Assembly (NCBI GenBank): GCA_947650285.1
Contig: CANTFL010001445.1
Location: 620,001-684,000, forward strand
Direction of reading: 5' to 3'
Origin: Hyaloperonospora brassicae
Taxonomy: Eukaryota; Oomycota; Peronosporomycetes; Peronosporales; Peronosporaceae
DNA length: 64,000 nt
This document shows positions 10,500 through 23,600 of the stretch, piece after piece (the first letter of the stretch is position 1; every line of letters begins with the position of its first letter). The notes under the pieces are model-generated. The model was not told the DNA's origin, did not search any database, and was given only the letters and a program-made list of their open reading frames with translations. A program made the translations under genes and the position numbers.

Positions 10500-13400
10500 G
10501 AGCGCCCTACTGATCCAGCAACCGCAAGAGAATTTGCAAATCTCTTGACGAAAGTTGCTCCAGATACACAATCATTGTGTGTCTCTGCACCTGGTGATGA
10601 TATATCACTCATCAACTTGAAGTTGCAAGTGACAGAAGATTTTCACTTCGCGCTCTAGTTGACTGTGGGTCGTCGAACAACTTTGTTCGTCGCCAGTCAC
10701 TAGAGGGTCGTAGGATCAAGTTCGTTGAGCGCGACATTCCCCTCACGAGAATGACGGTGCGCCTTGCAACAGGAGCATCGATTACCGTTGAGAAACGTGT
10801 AGTCGGAATCCACTACACGTAAACATGAACAGTACGATGACGATTTCCTCGTACTGGATCCGGATGACAAGTTCGATGTCATCCTAGGACTTCCTTGGCT
10901 CAGGAGATACGAGCCAAGGGCGAGCTGGCAACATCGATCAGTATCGATACATGTCACTTTTACATCATATGATCATCTAAAGAGCGTCTTGGACCGACCA
11001 CTAGCGTGTGGGTGTACTGCGAGTGAGTTCGACGGCCTTACTTGCGGTACGGTGGTTAGCACGACAGTACAAGAACACAATGTAGATAATTACTACATTG
11101 TGGAGAAAGCTCTCATGGATCCTGTGGATGTGACTTTCCAGGAAGTAATCGAGACATTGAATGTCTTGGTCACCAACGGATCAAGCGTACGCGCTTATAC
11201 GCTTGATCCGATTGAGCCTGCGAAGTTACTTCGAAGATAAGCCAATTGCCAACGCTAGAACAAAAGAGGTTCTTACGTAATCTGCGTAGTGGAAAGGTCA
11301 AGCAGATCTTTGTACTCGTCGCAAAGGACGAGTATGTCACAGATATTCGATCGACAATGTTGTTTTACTGTGACCGAAAGAGTTCTCAGCAGCTCATCGA
11401 TGGACGAAAGCGTCATCGATGAGGAGACTCGAATTAAGAGATATGCATCCCAATCCTGGGAGGCGCTTCAGGCAAACCCTTTGTACACGGATTTGATCGA
11501 ATTCTAGGATGTGTTCCCTGAATCCATATCTTACGAGTTGACATAGGATAAAGACCCTCGACACGAGCTCGAGCTCCAATCGGGCTCGAAGTACTGTGTC
11601 ATGAAGCAGTGGCCACTGTCACGTGGACAAGTACTAGCGATCGACAAGTTCTTTACTGATCGCTTAGCGGCAAGTCATATGTGGGAATCAACATCCTCTC
11701 GCAGCCCTCCGATCTTCTGTGTGCGAAAAGCCACAGGAGGATGACGGATAGTGCACGCATTCAACAAGTTGATTGCTGCAACTGTCCTGCCTCAGACACC
11801 GATACCGAGAAAGGACGTGATCATCGATGGTGTGTCAATGAGTACCATCTTTTCGTCCATGGATCTGATGGATGGCTTCTATCCGATCCTACTGCGTGAA
11901 CGGGACATCCCGTACACGGCAGTGAGCACTTCCAGCGGTATGATGTGGGAGTGGCTAGTGATGCCACATGGGCTGAGAAATGACCCTGCAACGTTCAACA
12001 GATGTGTTACAAATCTGATGAGACCGGTGCGTGATTTCGCACCGAGGTATTTTATCGATGTGTTCGTCCATATTCGGGCTATGTACGAAAAGACGGACGT
12101 TGAAGTTCATAGAACTCACGTCCGTAAGGCTCTTCAACTTATGCGCAAGCACAAGTTGTACGCAAACCTCAAGAAGTGTATTTTTGCGGCTAGCGAAATA
12201 CCACTTCTTGGGTGCATCGTGGATAAACACGGCGTACGCTCCGACCCCGAGAAGATCAAGGCGATCACCGAATGGCCTGTGCCAGTCGATGTCAAAGGAC
12301 TTCGGAAGTTCCTTGGTTTAGCGGCGTACTTGCACAAGTACTCGCGCAACTACGCCGAGATGACTGTTCATCTTTCTTGCTTGCTCAAGAAAATTGTCAA
12401 GTGGACATGGAACACTGAGTGTCAGCGCTCCTTCGAAGGTATCAAGCAAAGCTTGATGCAATCGCCCATACTGGCGATTGCAGATCAGGACAGACCATTC
12501 CATGTGGTCTGTGACGCCAGCGATTTTGCGATCGGCTGTGCATTGATGCAATACGACACAGACGGCGCGGAGCGTGTCATCTGCTATCCATCGCGTCAGC
12601 TGCAACCAGCTGAACGCAATTACCCAGTGCATGGTAAGAAACTCCTTGCCATGAAATATGCACTGGCTAAGCCTCGCGTCTATCGATTGGGAGATAGACC
12701 TTCATCGTGTATACCGACCATGCGTCACTACGCACGGCCGTAAATAGCCCACACCTCTCGAAAAGAATGGTGAGGTGGCTGTCTTTCTTCGCGGGGTACA
12801 ATTATCCGTCAAATACAAGCCAGGACGACTTATAGTCGTCGCTGATGCGCTTTTGCGCGGCCCTGATTTCGAGATGGGCGCGCAATCCAACAGTGGGGAC
12901 ACGCCAATTGTAGCGACACTTGCATCCAGTGTCTCGTCTTCAATGCTACTTGACGACACGGAAGAAAGTTCTACGCGGCAGATAAGGATATTCTGCGCTT
13001 AATCGATCATCTGGTGAATCCAGCTTGTAAATAATTGAAAGATTTACCGGCTTTGTACCGATCCTCTTCATATCGGTACACAACTCGCAGCGGGTGCTGT
13101 ACTATACAGCCGTTGCCGGCGACACAACTCGTGTCGGCCTTCCCACTCATAACCACCTGCGCTTTCGCATCGTGTATGAGTGTCTTGATGCCCCAACAGG
13201 CGGGCATTGTGGAAGGGTAAAGACTTCCTTACGGTAAGTCGTGAATTTTGCTGGCCCCGCCAGTATCCGTTTGTGCGCAAGTACATTCGTGCTTGAGAGG
13301 TTTGCCAACGAGTGAACTTGTAAATAGTCCCGTGCACCATTATAGACTATTCCTGTCCCGAAGGAGTGCTGGCATTCCGTTTCAATGGACTTCTTCTTCG

Positions 13401-15095
13401 GGTTTCCCGAAGACGCTCACAAGAACAATGGTATCCTTGTGTTTGTTGACCGTTTCAGCAATATGGTTCATCTTGCTGCAGTTCCAGAGTCGATCAAGGC
13501 ACTAGGCTATTCTCGTGTCTTCATCGACACGATATTTAGACTTCACGGGTTACCCCGTCAACTCGTGTCCGACCGCGACCTTCGATTCACGGCGGAGTTG
13601 TGCCAACCCGTGGTCCGATCGCTCGAACGCGGTTGAAAATGTCAGCATCTGACCATCCCAAAACAGGTGGTCAGACAGAACTTACGAACCGTGTCCTCGA
13701 AGAGATCCTTCGAGGATACGCCCACTTGTTCTCGAGCTGGAGCGAATTCCTACCTCTGGTGGAATTCGCCATCAATCATTCGGTGCATGCCTCTACACAG
13801 CATACACCGTTCATCATGAATGGCTTACTCCATCCACGTCTGTTCTCCCTATTTGAGTGTGACTCTTGGTGAAGGGGGAGGAACTCGCTCGGGCACAAAC
13901 CGTTCTGGCTCTTGACCGTAGCGTGTCGACGCAAAGGTCATCACGTATGATGCCGATGTCGATCATGTCGACATCGATGAAGAAGACCATCTCAACTATA
14001 GCGATGACGCTATTGTTGATTCAGATAATGAGAACGATGCTGGTACCTTCAGCATCGCCAACGACTATTCCAGCGACGTTGATGACACCCTCGCTGATGA
14101 ACAAAAAGAGGAAAGGACTCTTTCTGCAGTTCGCACAAGGCGAATTGAACACATCAAGGCCGATTCCGCAGAAGGACGTTTGCTAGCCAGAGAAGCAGTG
14201 GTACGTTCTGTGCAGGATTCCATCGCTCACGCGGTGGACCGGCAGAAACGGAACGCTGACAAGAATGGATGAGAAAATGTTCTTTCATTTATTGACGGTG
14301 ATTGTGTCCTAATATCTACCATAAACTTACTTAGACACGTAGTAACTAATGTGGGAAGCAGTAAACTACTGCCCAAGTACATCGGTCCCTTTCGTGTGCT
14401 GCGCCGACAAGGCAACGCATACACGATTAAGCTGCCGCATAGAATGCTTACGCATCCTGCGCTTTGCGTGGGGCGTCACCTCCCGTACTGCCAGTACAAA
14501 CCTTCTTCCGAATATAAAGATAGCCCCCACGTTTAAGAATCTCCATCAGATTCTTGCGCTCGCGCTCCAGGCGTTCGGTCTAGTCTTGTAGCAAAGAGGC
14601 CTCTACACTCAACGGAGAGATCTCACTGCGAGCTGTAGCCATCTCGACAACAAGGGAACGAACAGCCCGCTCGACCTGAAGATGTGCGAGGGAGTACTAA
14701 GCACGATTCTTCGCACTATCAGCCTCCCGATCCTTGAGGGGTTTCCGAACAGAATCGGTTAGAGCATACCGTCTGTCCCTCTCGTGCTCCAAATCCTCGC
14801 GCAATTCAGCGATTGCGCGATCCATCTCGTGTAGGCTGAGATGGTGAGAAAAACGACTTGAAGGAGGGTTTCGCTCTTCCATCACAACATTTAATGTACT
14901 CACACGGTGGTCAACGCTTCCTTGTGGAGCGTGTCTTGAACCACCGTGACGATTCAGGATCATGGAAGACTTACCTCGTCCAGTGGCGGGGGTATCCACC
15001 CTCATATAACAGCTGGAGGCCTGGTCCTCAGATGATGGTGGAGGTTCCCGGTCTCGTCGAGAAGTGCGACGAGACGCACCCTTCGATGATGGAGG
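10500..15095 (+). pseudogene. pol: Element L pol (protease, RT, RNase H, integrase, chromodomain)
   Basis: Order of parts: protease around 10540-10960 (LVDCGSSNNFVRR-like, ILGLPWL-like), shortened linker 10989-11507, RT and RNase H 11751-12743, RNase H tail 12775-13002, integrase zinc domain about 13035-13330, integrase core 13385-13872 (FFGFPEDAHKNNG, SDRDLRFTAELCQ), GPY/F module 14351-14536, chromodomain 14858-15095 (RFLVERVLNHRDD, YLVQWRGYPPSYNSW). The RT motif at 12048-12059 is YFID, and a TGA precedes the RT in frame. Many stops and indels; not functional. Confidence 0.88.
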
Positions 15096-16216
15096 GATGT
15101 CGTCAAACGAACGCCGGGCGCGTTCGTAAAGATATTGTAAAGTCTCAATCTCTTGGTACATCCCGGACAAGATGCGAGCCCTCCAATATGACTGACTAGG
15201 GATGAAGGCCTCCCTCGAGTCGCGAATAGAGTTGTCACCACAACTCTGAAAATTCTATACCCACGAGAGGAAAGTCAAAATTGCCTCTCGAGACAATTGG
15301 TCCACCTTAAACCGAGAACCTGTTGGCGAATTCTGTTTGAACTTATTGTGAGCTGCAATAAGTTTGTCTAGCCAAGCGCCACGGACAATATATTCGATAT
15401 TGCGTATAAATGAATTCCACGCCTGCACCAACGAAACTTCTTCTCGGTTGCGGTTGCCGTGGTACCATCGATATCTGTAAATAACATCGATGTAATACTC
15501 ATCTTTGGTGCGATAATAACTCGCACTGATATCAGGACCATGAATTCTTGACGAATCGCGGAGTGGATTCCGACAATTCCCAGTGGTATAACCATACCAC
15601 TGCCTCAGATTACGCTGGGAAGGTATACATGGTTTTATTTCAGGATCATATCGTAACTCGTTACGATATGATCCTCTTGCGCAGTGCCTACATAAATGAT
15701 GGCACTGAGATCTCCAAAATCACTGGGATTGCTTCGGCGTCGATGACTATCGTCCTCATGTTTCGTACTAGAATCATATGAATGCGAGTGCAATCGGTTT
15801 GATCCCCGCGACGAGTCCTCAGCCTCTTCGGATGAGCCGAATAAATCATGGCGCAGAGTCTTATCGAGACTGCCACGATGTTTGGCAGTCGTCGTGGCCG
15901 CAACCACAGCTTTACGGCCCGGATTTGCGGGAGACTTCAAGTAGAACGGGGAGTCCGACTCGCCCGAATAGATCACCTCTATTTTGGAGTCGACGTCTAT
16001 GAGACCACCACTCGCAGCAGAATCTGTGGATGAAGAAGCTGGACGTGGATGACTTCGTGCATCTGCAGCATTGGGCGTTGCAGGCTGCTAATCATCAGTA
16101 GCAGTAGAAGTAACGACTACTGCCGAGTCTTGGACTGCTTGTCCGCCGGATGCACACATCCGTACCGCCGCTTCATAGACGGCCTTTTTTGTGCAGCGCA
16201 TTGACGAACTCGTCAT
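14697..16216 (-). pseudogene. Antisense gene (aORF) of element L, family B
   Basis: Mirror of the copy described at 19083-20602. It starts at the ATG at 16216 and has an early in-frame stop; the piece 15976-15635 carries IEVIYSGESD and RHDLFGSSEEAED-like motifs, and the piece 15170-14697 is the charged C-terminal part, ending EADSAKNRA. Overlaps the chromodomain coding sequence on the plus strand. Confidence 0.65.
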
Positions 16217-16344
16217 GCGCTGAAAGTTATAATGAGAAGGTCATAACGAACAAGTGCTCGCTTTTCCTCGATCTACCAGACGGTTGTCACTCTGTTTCCA
16301 ATCAATTTATTACTCACTACAGCGACTGATAGTCAGGGAGGTGA

Positions 16345-16402
16345 TGTAACGGGTTTAGCCCCTTACATAAAAATTAATACGAATGCATCCGATTTTTAAA
16401 CA
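16345..16402 (+). repeat. Start of the interrupted 3' LTR of element L (family B)
   Basis: TGTAACGGG at 16345 follows a purine-rich tract (AGTCAGGGAGGTGA). After 58 bases the similarity to the R LTR stops; related LTR sequence resumes about 1.3 kb later at 17696. Confidence 0.75.
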
Positions 16403-17695
16403 ACTCTTCCAGATCTTTTACGAGTCGCATAACGGTAGAAGAACAGTGATCACAAATTTTATATTGACTCCAATTCTCCATTGGCGCTTAGACGACCGAT
16501 TGTCGTAGGAAGTTCTTCGTTTTCGTGTTTTTGATAGCCGTCCTCACCTTGTGTACCCGTCTGGCGGGCGGGTTGCACTCTTCTTGCGGGACTCGTGTCG
16601 AAAAAAAATTAAATGTGTTTATGATGGGTTCGAGGTTCGATCTCGGTGTGGAAATTTTTTCTCCTCGATCTGGAGTTAGCGTGATCTCGTGGAAATCGTC
16701 ACGGGATCACTTGTATACTTGTAAGATGCTCGATATGAGTCACCCCAATCTGTACAGATCGTATTATCTTCAAGGTAGACCTTGATTCGCGAGCCACTCT
16801 GACCACTTGAGTTGTGTCGCGATTCTAAGTCTTCGAACCACAGAGATTTTCCTGCGTCCGATCGCTGTAGTATGGGGTAATAATCCTTTAACGCACCTGC
16901 CTAAACAATCCTAGTGCAATCCTTGTGCAGGTGTAGCATAGTATGTGACGTCGGGTGGCCAATCAATCCAGCCCGAAAGAGACGAAGCGTGTCCTTAGAA
17001 GCATTTTTAATTGTATTTAATGTCAACGAATCAAACCCAACAACCATATCCTTATCCCCATATATTAGACACCGCATGGCACATGTCGCTCTCTCCAGAA
17101 GGTCGCATCCTTGTACTAGTGCAGCACAAACCTGTTATACTCGTCCGATCGCAGCGTCTTCATGATCGCACATCGTGTAGTGTCACCCACACTAGCTTGA
17201 TCAAGACCACATACCTGATCACCGATCACGATCTCAGTCGCCTCCTTGATCGCGATCGTATTTCTGATCGCGGATCACATGGTATGGCACACACTCCATT
17301 GATCGCGATGGCTTATCGTGTTCCACGCCGACCTGATCGCGATCACATACCTGATCACCGATCACGATCTCAATCGCCTCCTTGGTCGCGATTTCGCTCT
17401 TGATCCCCATCGTTATCGTCCCCTTGACAGTAATTTAAGGTCCACGACTTGTATCCTTCGTCCGTCATACTTAATTTGATACCGCAGATCCCATCCTTTC
17501 TGATATGATATCCGGTTCTGTCTTACAGTCCTGTAGACGTGATCCGACCAGGTGTGGGACCGGATCCGTTAACCATAGCTAATATGGATATATCTGGAGC
17601 GCAATTTGTTCTCGTATCGCGAATTCTATTAGTCGCTACATCACAGTCGTCTCTTGCGCCGCGAGTCGCCATATAGTGTCGAAATGAAGTAAAGT
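16403..17695. other. Unclassified insertion splitting the L 3' LTR
   Basis: About 1.3 kb unrelated to the LTR. No convincing gene. It contains a GATC-rich stretch with an internal duplication (see 17208-17392). The most likely reading is an inserted element of unknown type, since LTR sequence lies on both sides; ends and target duplication could not be fixed. Confidence 0.5.
17208..17392. repeat. Direct duplication of a 49-bp GATC-rich unit
   Basis: A 49-base unit at 17208-17256 recurs at 17344-17392 with two mismatches (period 136). The unit begins CACATACCTGATCACCGATC. The surrounding 250 bases are rich in GATCGCGATC palindromes. Confidence 0.8.
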
Positions 17696-18052
17696 CGGCG
17701 GATGTAACCTCCGAGGGTAGTATTCTTATCGCGCTCTCATTTCGCTGGAGAAGACGCGATATTAACCAAAAAATTCACCAATCGCTGAATAAAGTGCGCA
17801 ATGGGTTATGAGCCAGAAACCCACATAGAAGATTGTACTTTAATATATTTAGATGAAGACCAGATGGTATATTACAGAAACCTAATTACACTTACATAGT
17901 TCTACTTTTCCCTCAAACATAGCTTTCGAGTTCAGATTTCCTCGCGCTTCCTCACGGTACTGTATACATAACGTCGGAAGTACGCCGCCTTGTGTTCGGT
18001 AGTCATATGGTATTACCAGATATCTGGTAATAGCGTGCCTCTTTTTGTTACG
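17696..18052 (+). repeat. Remainder of the interrupted 3' LTR of element L
   Basis: Aligns with the R LTRs: CGGATGTAACCTCCGAGGG here against GGATATAACCTTTGAGGG in the R 3' LTR, then shared AGAAACCCACAT.GA and AGTTCTACTTTT blocks, and an end resembling AGCGTGCCTTGTTACA. It is considerably diverged. Confidence 0.65.
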
Positions 18053-18515
18053 CCCCCACAGATGTACCGCACACGCTTTAGTGAGAACGTTAGTTCTTTT
18101 GCTCACGTAATCGTCCGACTTTTGTTATCCAGTAGGTTAAACATCCAGAGAGAACAAATATTGCTTGTTTATAAAATCTATTAGGCTCGAAGACAGTGCA
18201 AAAATGGCGAAATTTGATCTGATGGAATCGTAAACACTCAAATTGCTACATCTCTCATCCACAAGCAGCCTTCATCGCGACGCTAGAGCTCGTAGATCAT
18301 TACATGTATGCCTTTGGAAATATAATATGTCTAGTTTAATGAGGACAAGTTGTAAAACATATAATGCCTTATGGCACGATCGGGCCATGTATTGTACATA
18401 TTTTGCTTGTGTATCGTGGTAATAGCTCCCGAGATAAAAGTAGTGCCTAGTATTATTTACAAAGGACCAACACTTTCTTGAAATCAAATACTTAAATCGG
18501 TGAAGCTTTCTTATA
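18053..18515. other. AT-rich spacer between the L and R LTRs
   Basis: About 460 bases with no recognised gene or repeat. It is the centre of the inverted repeat and shows no symmetry itself. Confidence 0.5.
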
Positions 18516-18954
18516 TGTAATGGCACCGCATTTATCAGGCAACTAGCAACCACTTGTTTTAATATAAGACAAGGCTGCGAACTTCCGATTTCCCGTTTGC
18601 AGTAGTGGAGAAAGCGCAAAAAAAAGATATAGGGAAGCTCCGTTTCGGGGAAAAAGTAGAACTATATTGATATGGTTAGGTCCTTTTAAATTACTATGAT
18701 TTTCTTGACCTGATTATATTGAACTTCAATATCCTTTGTGGGTTTCTAGCTGATCATCTGTTGCGCGCGTCCAGAAGCAATTATTACTTAATTATATTGA
18801 TGTAGGATCTCCAAGAATATTACCCTCAAAGGTTATATCCACCAACCTAACATCATCTCGACTAATGTTGATTGAGTAATATCAAATTCAAATATATGTT
18901 TAAAAATCGGATGCATTCGTATTAATTTTTATGTAAGGGGCTAAACCCGTTACA
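18516..18954 (-). repeat. 3' LTR of element R (family B, 439 bp)
   Basis: On the minus strand it begins TGTAACGGGTTTAGCCCC at 18954 and ends GGTGCCATTACA at 18516. Next to it, at 18955-18970, lies the purine tract of R. It differs strongly from the 5' LTR of R (27786-28257), so the element is old or recombinant. Confidence 0.7.
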
Positions 18955-19082
18955 TCACCTCCCTGACTATCAGTCGCTGTAGTGAGTAATAAATTGATTG
19001 GAAACAGAGTGACAACCGTCTGGTAGATCGAGGAAAAGCGAGCACTTGTTCGTTATGACCTTCTCATTATAACTTTCAGCGC

Positions 19083-20602
19083 ATGACGAGTTCGTCAATG
19101 CGCTGCACAAAAAAGGCCGTCTATGAAGCGGCGGTACGGATGTGTGCATCCGGCGGACAAGCAGTCCAAGACTCGGCAGTAGTCGTTACTTCTACTGCTA
19201 CTGATGATTAGCAGCCTGCAACGCCCAATGCTGCAGATGCACGAAGTCATCCACGTCCAGCTTCTTCATCCACAGATTCTGCTGCGAGTGGTGGTCTCAT
19301 AGACGTCGACTCCAAAATAGAGGTGATCTATTCGGGCGAGTCGGACTCCCCGTTCTACTTGAAGTCTCCCGCAAATCCGGGCCGTAAAGCTGTGGTTGCG
19401 GCCACGACGACTGCCAAACATCGTGGCAGTCTCGATAAGACTCTGCGCCATGATTTATTCGGCTCATCCGAAGAGGCTGAGGACTCGTCGCGGGGATCAA
19501 ACCGATTGCACTCGCATTCATATGATTCTAGTACGAAACATGAGGACGATAGTCATCGACGCCGAAGCAATCCCAGTGATTTTGGCGATCTCAGTGCCAT
19601 CATTTATGTAGGCACTGCGCAAGAGGATCATATCGTAACGAGTTACGATATGATCCTGAAATAAAACCATGTATACCTTCCCAGCGTAATCTGAGGCAGT
19701 GGTATGGTTATACCACTGGGAATTGTCGGAATCCACTCCGCGATTCGTCAAGAATTCATGGTCCTGATATCAGTGCGAGTTATTATCGCACCAAAGATGA
19801 GTATTACATCGATGTTATTTACAGATATCGATGGTACCACGGCAACCGCAACCGAGAAGAAGTTTCGTTGGTGCAGGCGTGGAATTCATTTATACGCAAT
19901 ATCGAATATATTGTCCGTGGCGCTTGGCTAGACAAACTTATTGCAGCTCACAATAAGTTCAAACAGAATTCGCCAACAGGTTCTCGGTTTAAGGTGGACC
20001 AATTGTCTCGAGAGGCAATTTTGACTTTCCTCTCGTGGGTATAGAATTTTCAGAGTTGTGGTGACAACTCTATTCGCGACTCGAGGGAGGCCTTCATCCC
20101 TAGTCAGTCATATTGGAGGGCTCGCATCTTGTCCGGGATGTACCAAGAGATTGAGACTTTACAATATCTTTACGAACGCGCCCGGCGTTCGTTTGACGAC
20201 ATCCCTCCATCATCGAAGGGTGCGTCTCGTCGCACTTCTCGACGAGACCGGGAACCTCCACCATCATCTGAGGACCAGGCCTCCAGCTGTTATATGAGGG
20301 TGGATACCCCCGCCACTGGACGAGGTAAGTCTTCCATGATCCTGAATCGTCACGGTGGTTCAAGACACGCTCCACAAGGAAGCGTTGACCACCGTGTGAG
20401 TACATTAAATGTTGTGATGGAAGAGCGAAACCCTCCTTCAAGTCGTTTTTCTCACCATCTCAGCCTACACGAGATGGATCGCGCAATCGCTGAATTGCGC
20501 GAGGATTTGGAGCACGAGAGGGACAGACGGTATGCTCTAACCGATTCTGTTCGGAAACCCCTCAAGGATCGGGAGGCTGATAGTGCGAAGAATCGTGCTT
20601 AG
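19083..20602 (+). pseudogene. Antisense gene (aORF) of element R, family B
   Basis: It starts at ATG 19083 (MTSSSMRC), has an in-frame TAG near 19207, and continues to 19664 with KIEVIYSGESD and HDLFGSSEEAED. The middle part is in another frame from about 19799 (YYIDVIYRYRWYHGNRNREE, AWNSFIRNI, SPTGSRFKV, LSREAI) with a TAG near 20042, and the C-terminal part ends at 20602 (MDRAIAELREDLEHERDRR). Compared with family A the DNA is strongly diverged but the protein positions RWY.G, AWN.F, PTG.R and LS.EA are kept, which indicates past protein-level constraint. Function unknown. Confidence 0.68.
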
Positions 20603-23600
20603 TACTCCCTCGCACATCTTCAGGTCGAGCGGGCTGTTCGTTCCCTTGTTGTCGAGATGGCTACAGCTCGCAGTGAGATCTCTCCGTTGAGTGTAGAGGC
20701 CTCTTTGCTACAAGACTAGACCGAACGCCTGGAGCGCGAGCGCAAGAATCTGATGGAGATTCTTAAACGTGGGGGCTATCTTTATATTCGGAAGAAGGTT
20801 TGTACTGGCAGTACGGGAGGTGACGCCCCACGCAAAGCGCAGGATGCGTAAGCATTCTATGCGGCAGCTTAATCGTGTATGCGTTGCCTTGTCGGCGCAG
20901 CACACGAAAGGGACCGATGTACTTGGGCAGTAGTTTACTGCTTCCCACATTAGTTACTACGTGTCTAAGTAAGTTTATGGTAGATATTAGGACACAATCA
21001 CCTTCAATAAATGAAAGAACATTTTCTCATCCATTCTTGTCAGCGTTCCGTTTCTGCCGGTCCACCGCGTGAGCGATGGAATCCTGCACAGAACGTACCA
21101 CTGCTTCTCTGGCTAGCAAACGTCCTTCTGCGGAATCGGCCTTGATGTGTTCAATTCGCCTTGTGCGAACTGCAGAAAGAGTCCTTTCCTCTTTTTGTTC
21201 ATCAGCGAGGGTGTCATCAACGTCGCTGGAATAGTCGTTGGCGATGCTGAAGGTACCAGCATCGTTCTCATTATCTGAATCAACAATAGCGTCATCGCTA
21301 TAGTTGAGATGGTCTTCTTCATCGATGTCGACATGATCGACATCGGCATCATACGTGATGACCTTTGCGTCGACACGCTACGGTCAAGAGCCAGAACGGT
21401 TTGTGCCCGAGCGAGTTCCTCCCCCCCTTCACCAAGAGTCACACTCAAATAGGGAGAACAGACGTGGATGGAGTAAGCCATTCATGATGAACGGTGTATG
21501 CTGTGTAGAGGCATGCACCGAATGATTGATGGCGAATTCCACCAGAGGTAGGAATTCGCTCCAGCTCGAGAACAAGTGGGCGTATCCTCGAAGGATCTCT
21601 TCGAGGACACGGTTCGTAAGTTCTGTCTGACCACCTGTTTTGGGATGGTCAGATGCTGACATTTTCAACCGCGTTCGAGCGATCGGACCACGGGTTGGCA
21701 CAACTCCGCCGTGAATCGAAGGTCGCGGTCGGACACGAGTTGACGGGGTAACCCGTGAAGTCTAAATATCGTGTCGATGAAGACACGAGAATAGCCTAGT
21801 GCCTTGATCGACTCTGGAACTGCAGCAAGATGAACCATATTGCTGAAACGGTCAACAAACACAAGGATACCATTGTTCTTGTGAGCGTCTTCGGGAAACC
21901 CGAAGAAGAAGTCCATTGAAACGGAATGCCAGCACTCCTTCGGGACAGGAATATTCTATAATGGTGCACGGGACTATTTACAAGTTCACTCGTTGGCAAA
22001 CCTCTCAAGCACGAATGTACTTGCGCACAAACGGATACTGGCGGGGCCAGCAAAATTCACGACTTACCGTAAGGAAGTCTTTACCCTTCCACAATGCCCG
22101 CCTGTTGGGGCATCAAGACACTCATACACGATGCGAAAGCGCAGGTGGTTATGAGTGGGAAGGCCGACACGAGTTGTGTCGCCGGCAACGGCTGTATAGT
22201 ACAGCACCCGCTGCGAGTTGTGTACCGATATGAAGAGGATCGGTACAAAGCCGGTAAATCTTTCAATCATTTACAAGCTGGATTCACCAGATGATCGATT
22301 AAGCGCAGAATATCCTTATCTGCCGCGTAGAACTTTCTTCCGTGTCGTCAAGTAGCATTGAAGACGAGACACTGGATGCAAGTGTCGCTACAATTGGCGT
22401 GTCCCCACTGTTGGATTGCGCGCCCATCTCGAAATCAGGGCCGCGCAAAAGCGCATCAGTGACGACTATAAGTCGTCCTGGCTTGTATTTGACGGATAAT
22501 TGTACCCCGCGAAGAAAGACAGCCACCTCACCATTCTTTTCGAGAGGTGTGGGCTATTTACGGCCGTGCGTAGTGACGCATGGTCGGTATACACGATGAA
22601 GGTCTATCTCCCAATCGATAGACGCGAGGCTTAGCCAGTGCATATTTCATGGCAAGGAGTTTCTTACCATGCACTGGGTAATTGCGTTCAGCTGGTTGCA
22701 GCTGACGCGATGGATAGCAGATGACACGCTCCGCGCCGTCTGTGTCGTATTGCATCAATGCACAGCCGATCGCAAAATCGCTGGCGTCACAGACCACATG
22801 GAATGGTCTGTCCTGATCTGCAATCGCCAGTATGGGCGATTGCATCAAGCTTTGCTTGATACCTTCGAAGGAGCGCTGACACTCAGTGTTCCATGTCCAC
22901 TTGACAATTTTCTTGAGCAAGCAAGAAAGATGAACAGTCATCTCGGCGTAGTTGCGCGAGTACTTGTGCAAGTACGCCGCTAAACCAAGGAACTTCCGAA
23001 GTCCTTTGACATCGACTGGCACAGGCCATTCGGTGATCGCCTTGAACTTCTCGGGGTCGGAGCGTACGCCGTGTTTATCCACGATGCACCCAAGAAGTGG
23101 TATTTCGCTAGCCGCAAAAATACACTTCTTGAGGTTTGCGTACAACTTGTGCTTGCGCATAAGTTGAAGAGCCTTACGGACGTGAGTTCTATGAACTTCA
23201 ACGTCCGTCTTTTCGTACATAGCCCGAATATGGACGAACACATCGATAAAATACCTCGGTGCAAAATCACGCACCGGTCTCATCAGATTTGTAACACATC
23301 TGTTGAACGTTGCAGGGGCATTTCTCAGCCCATGTGGCATCACTAGCCACTCCCACAGAATCCCGCTGGAAGTGCTCACTGCTGTGTACGCGATGTCCCG
23401 TTCACGCATTAGGATCGGATAGAAGCCATCCGTCAGATCCATGGACGAAAAGATGGTACTCATTGACACACCATCGATGATCACGTCCTTTCTCGGTATC
23501 GGTGTCTGAGGCAGGACAGTTGCAGCAATCAACTTGTTGAATGCGTGCACTATCCGTCATCCTCCTGTGGCTTTTCGCACACAGAAGATCGGAGGGCTGC

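Larger units (their letters stand above)
10464..16402. repeat. Left arm of 5.94 kb inverted repeat (IR-1)
   Basis: This stretch is the reverse complement of 18897-24837. Paired positions sum to 35301 at the outer end and 35299 at the inner end, so only about two bases of net indel separate the arms. By eye I find roughly 15-20 substitutions, about 99.7% identity. The outer boundary is in gag and the inner one is 58 bases inside an LTR, so the unit does not coincide with a retrotransposon. Confidence 0.95.

Noticed and set aside
17011..17403. 130-codon open frame in the L-R spacer
   Set aside because: Its length comes from the GATC-rich 49-bp duplication; composition is low-complexity.
16403..17695. 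Homology between this insert and the 25575-27346 insertion
   Set aside because: Both are GATC-rich and one short stretch (CTCTTTCGGGC) matches in inverse orientation, but order and ends do not agree.
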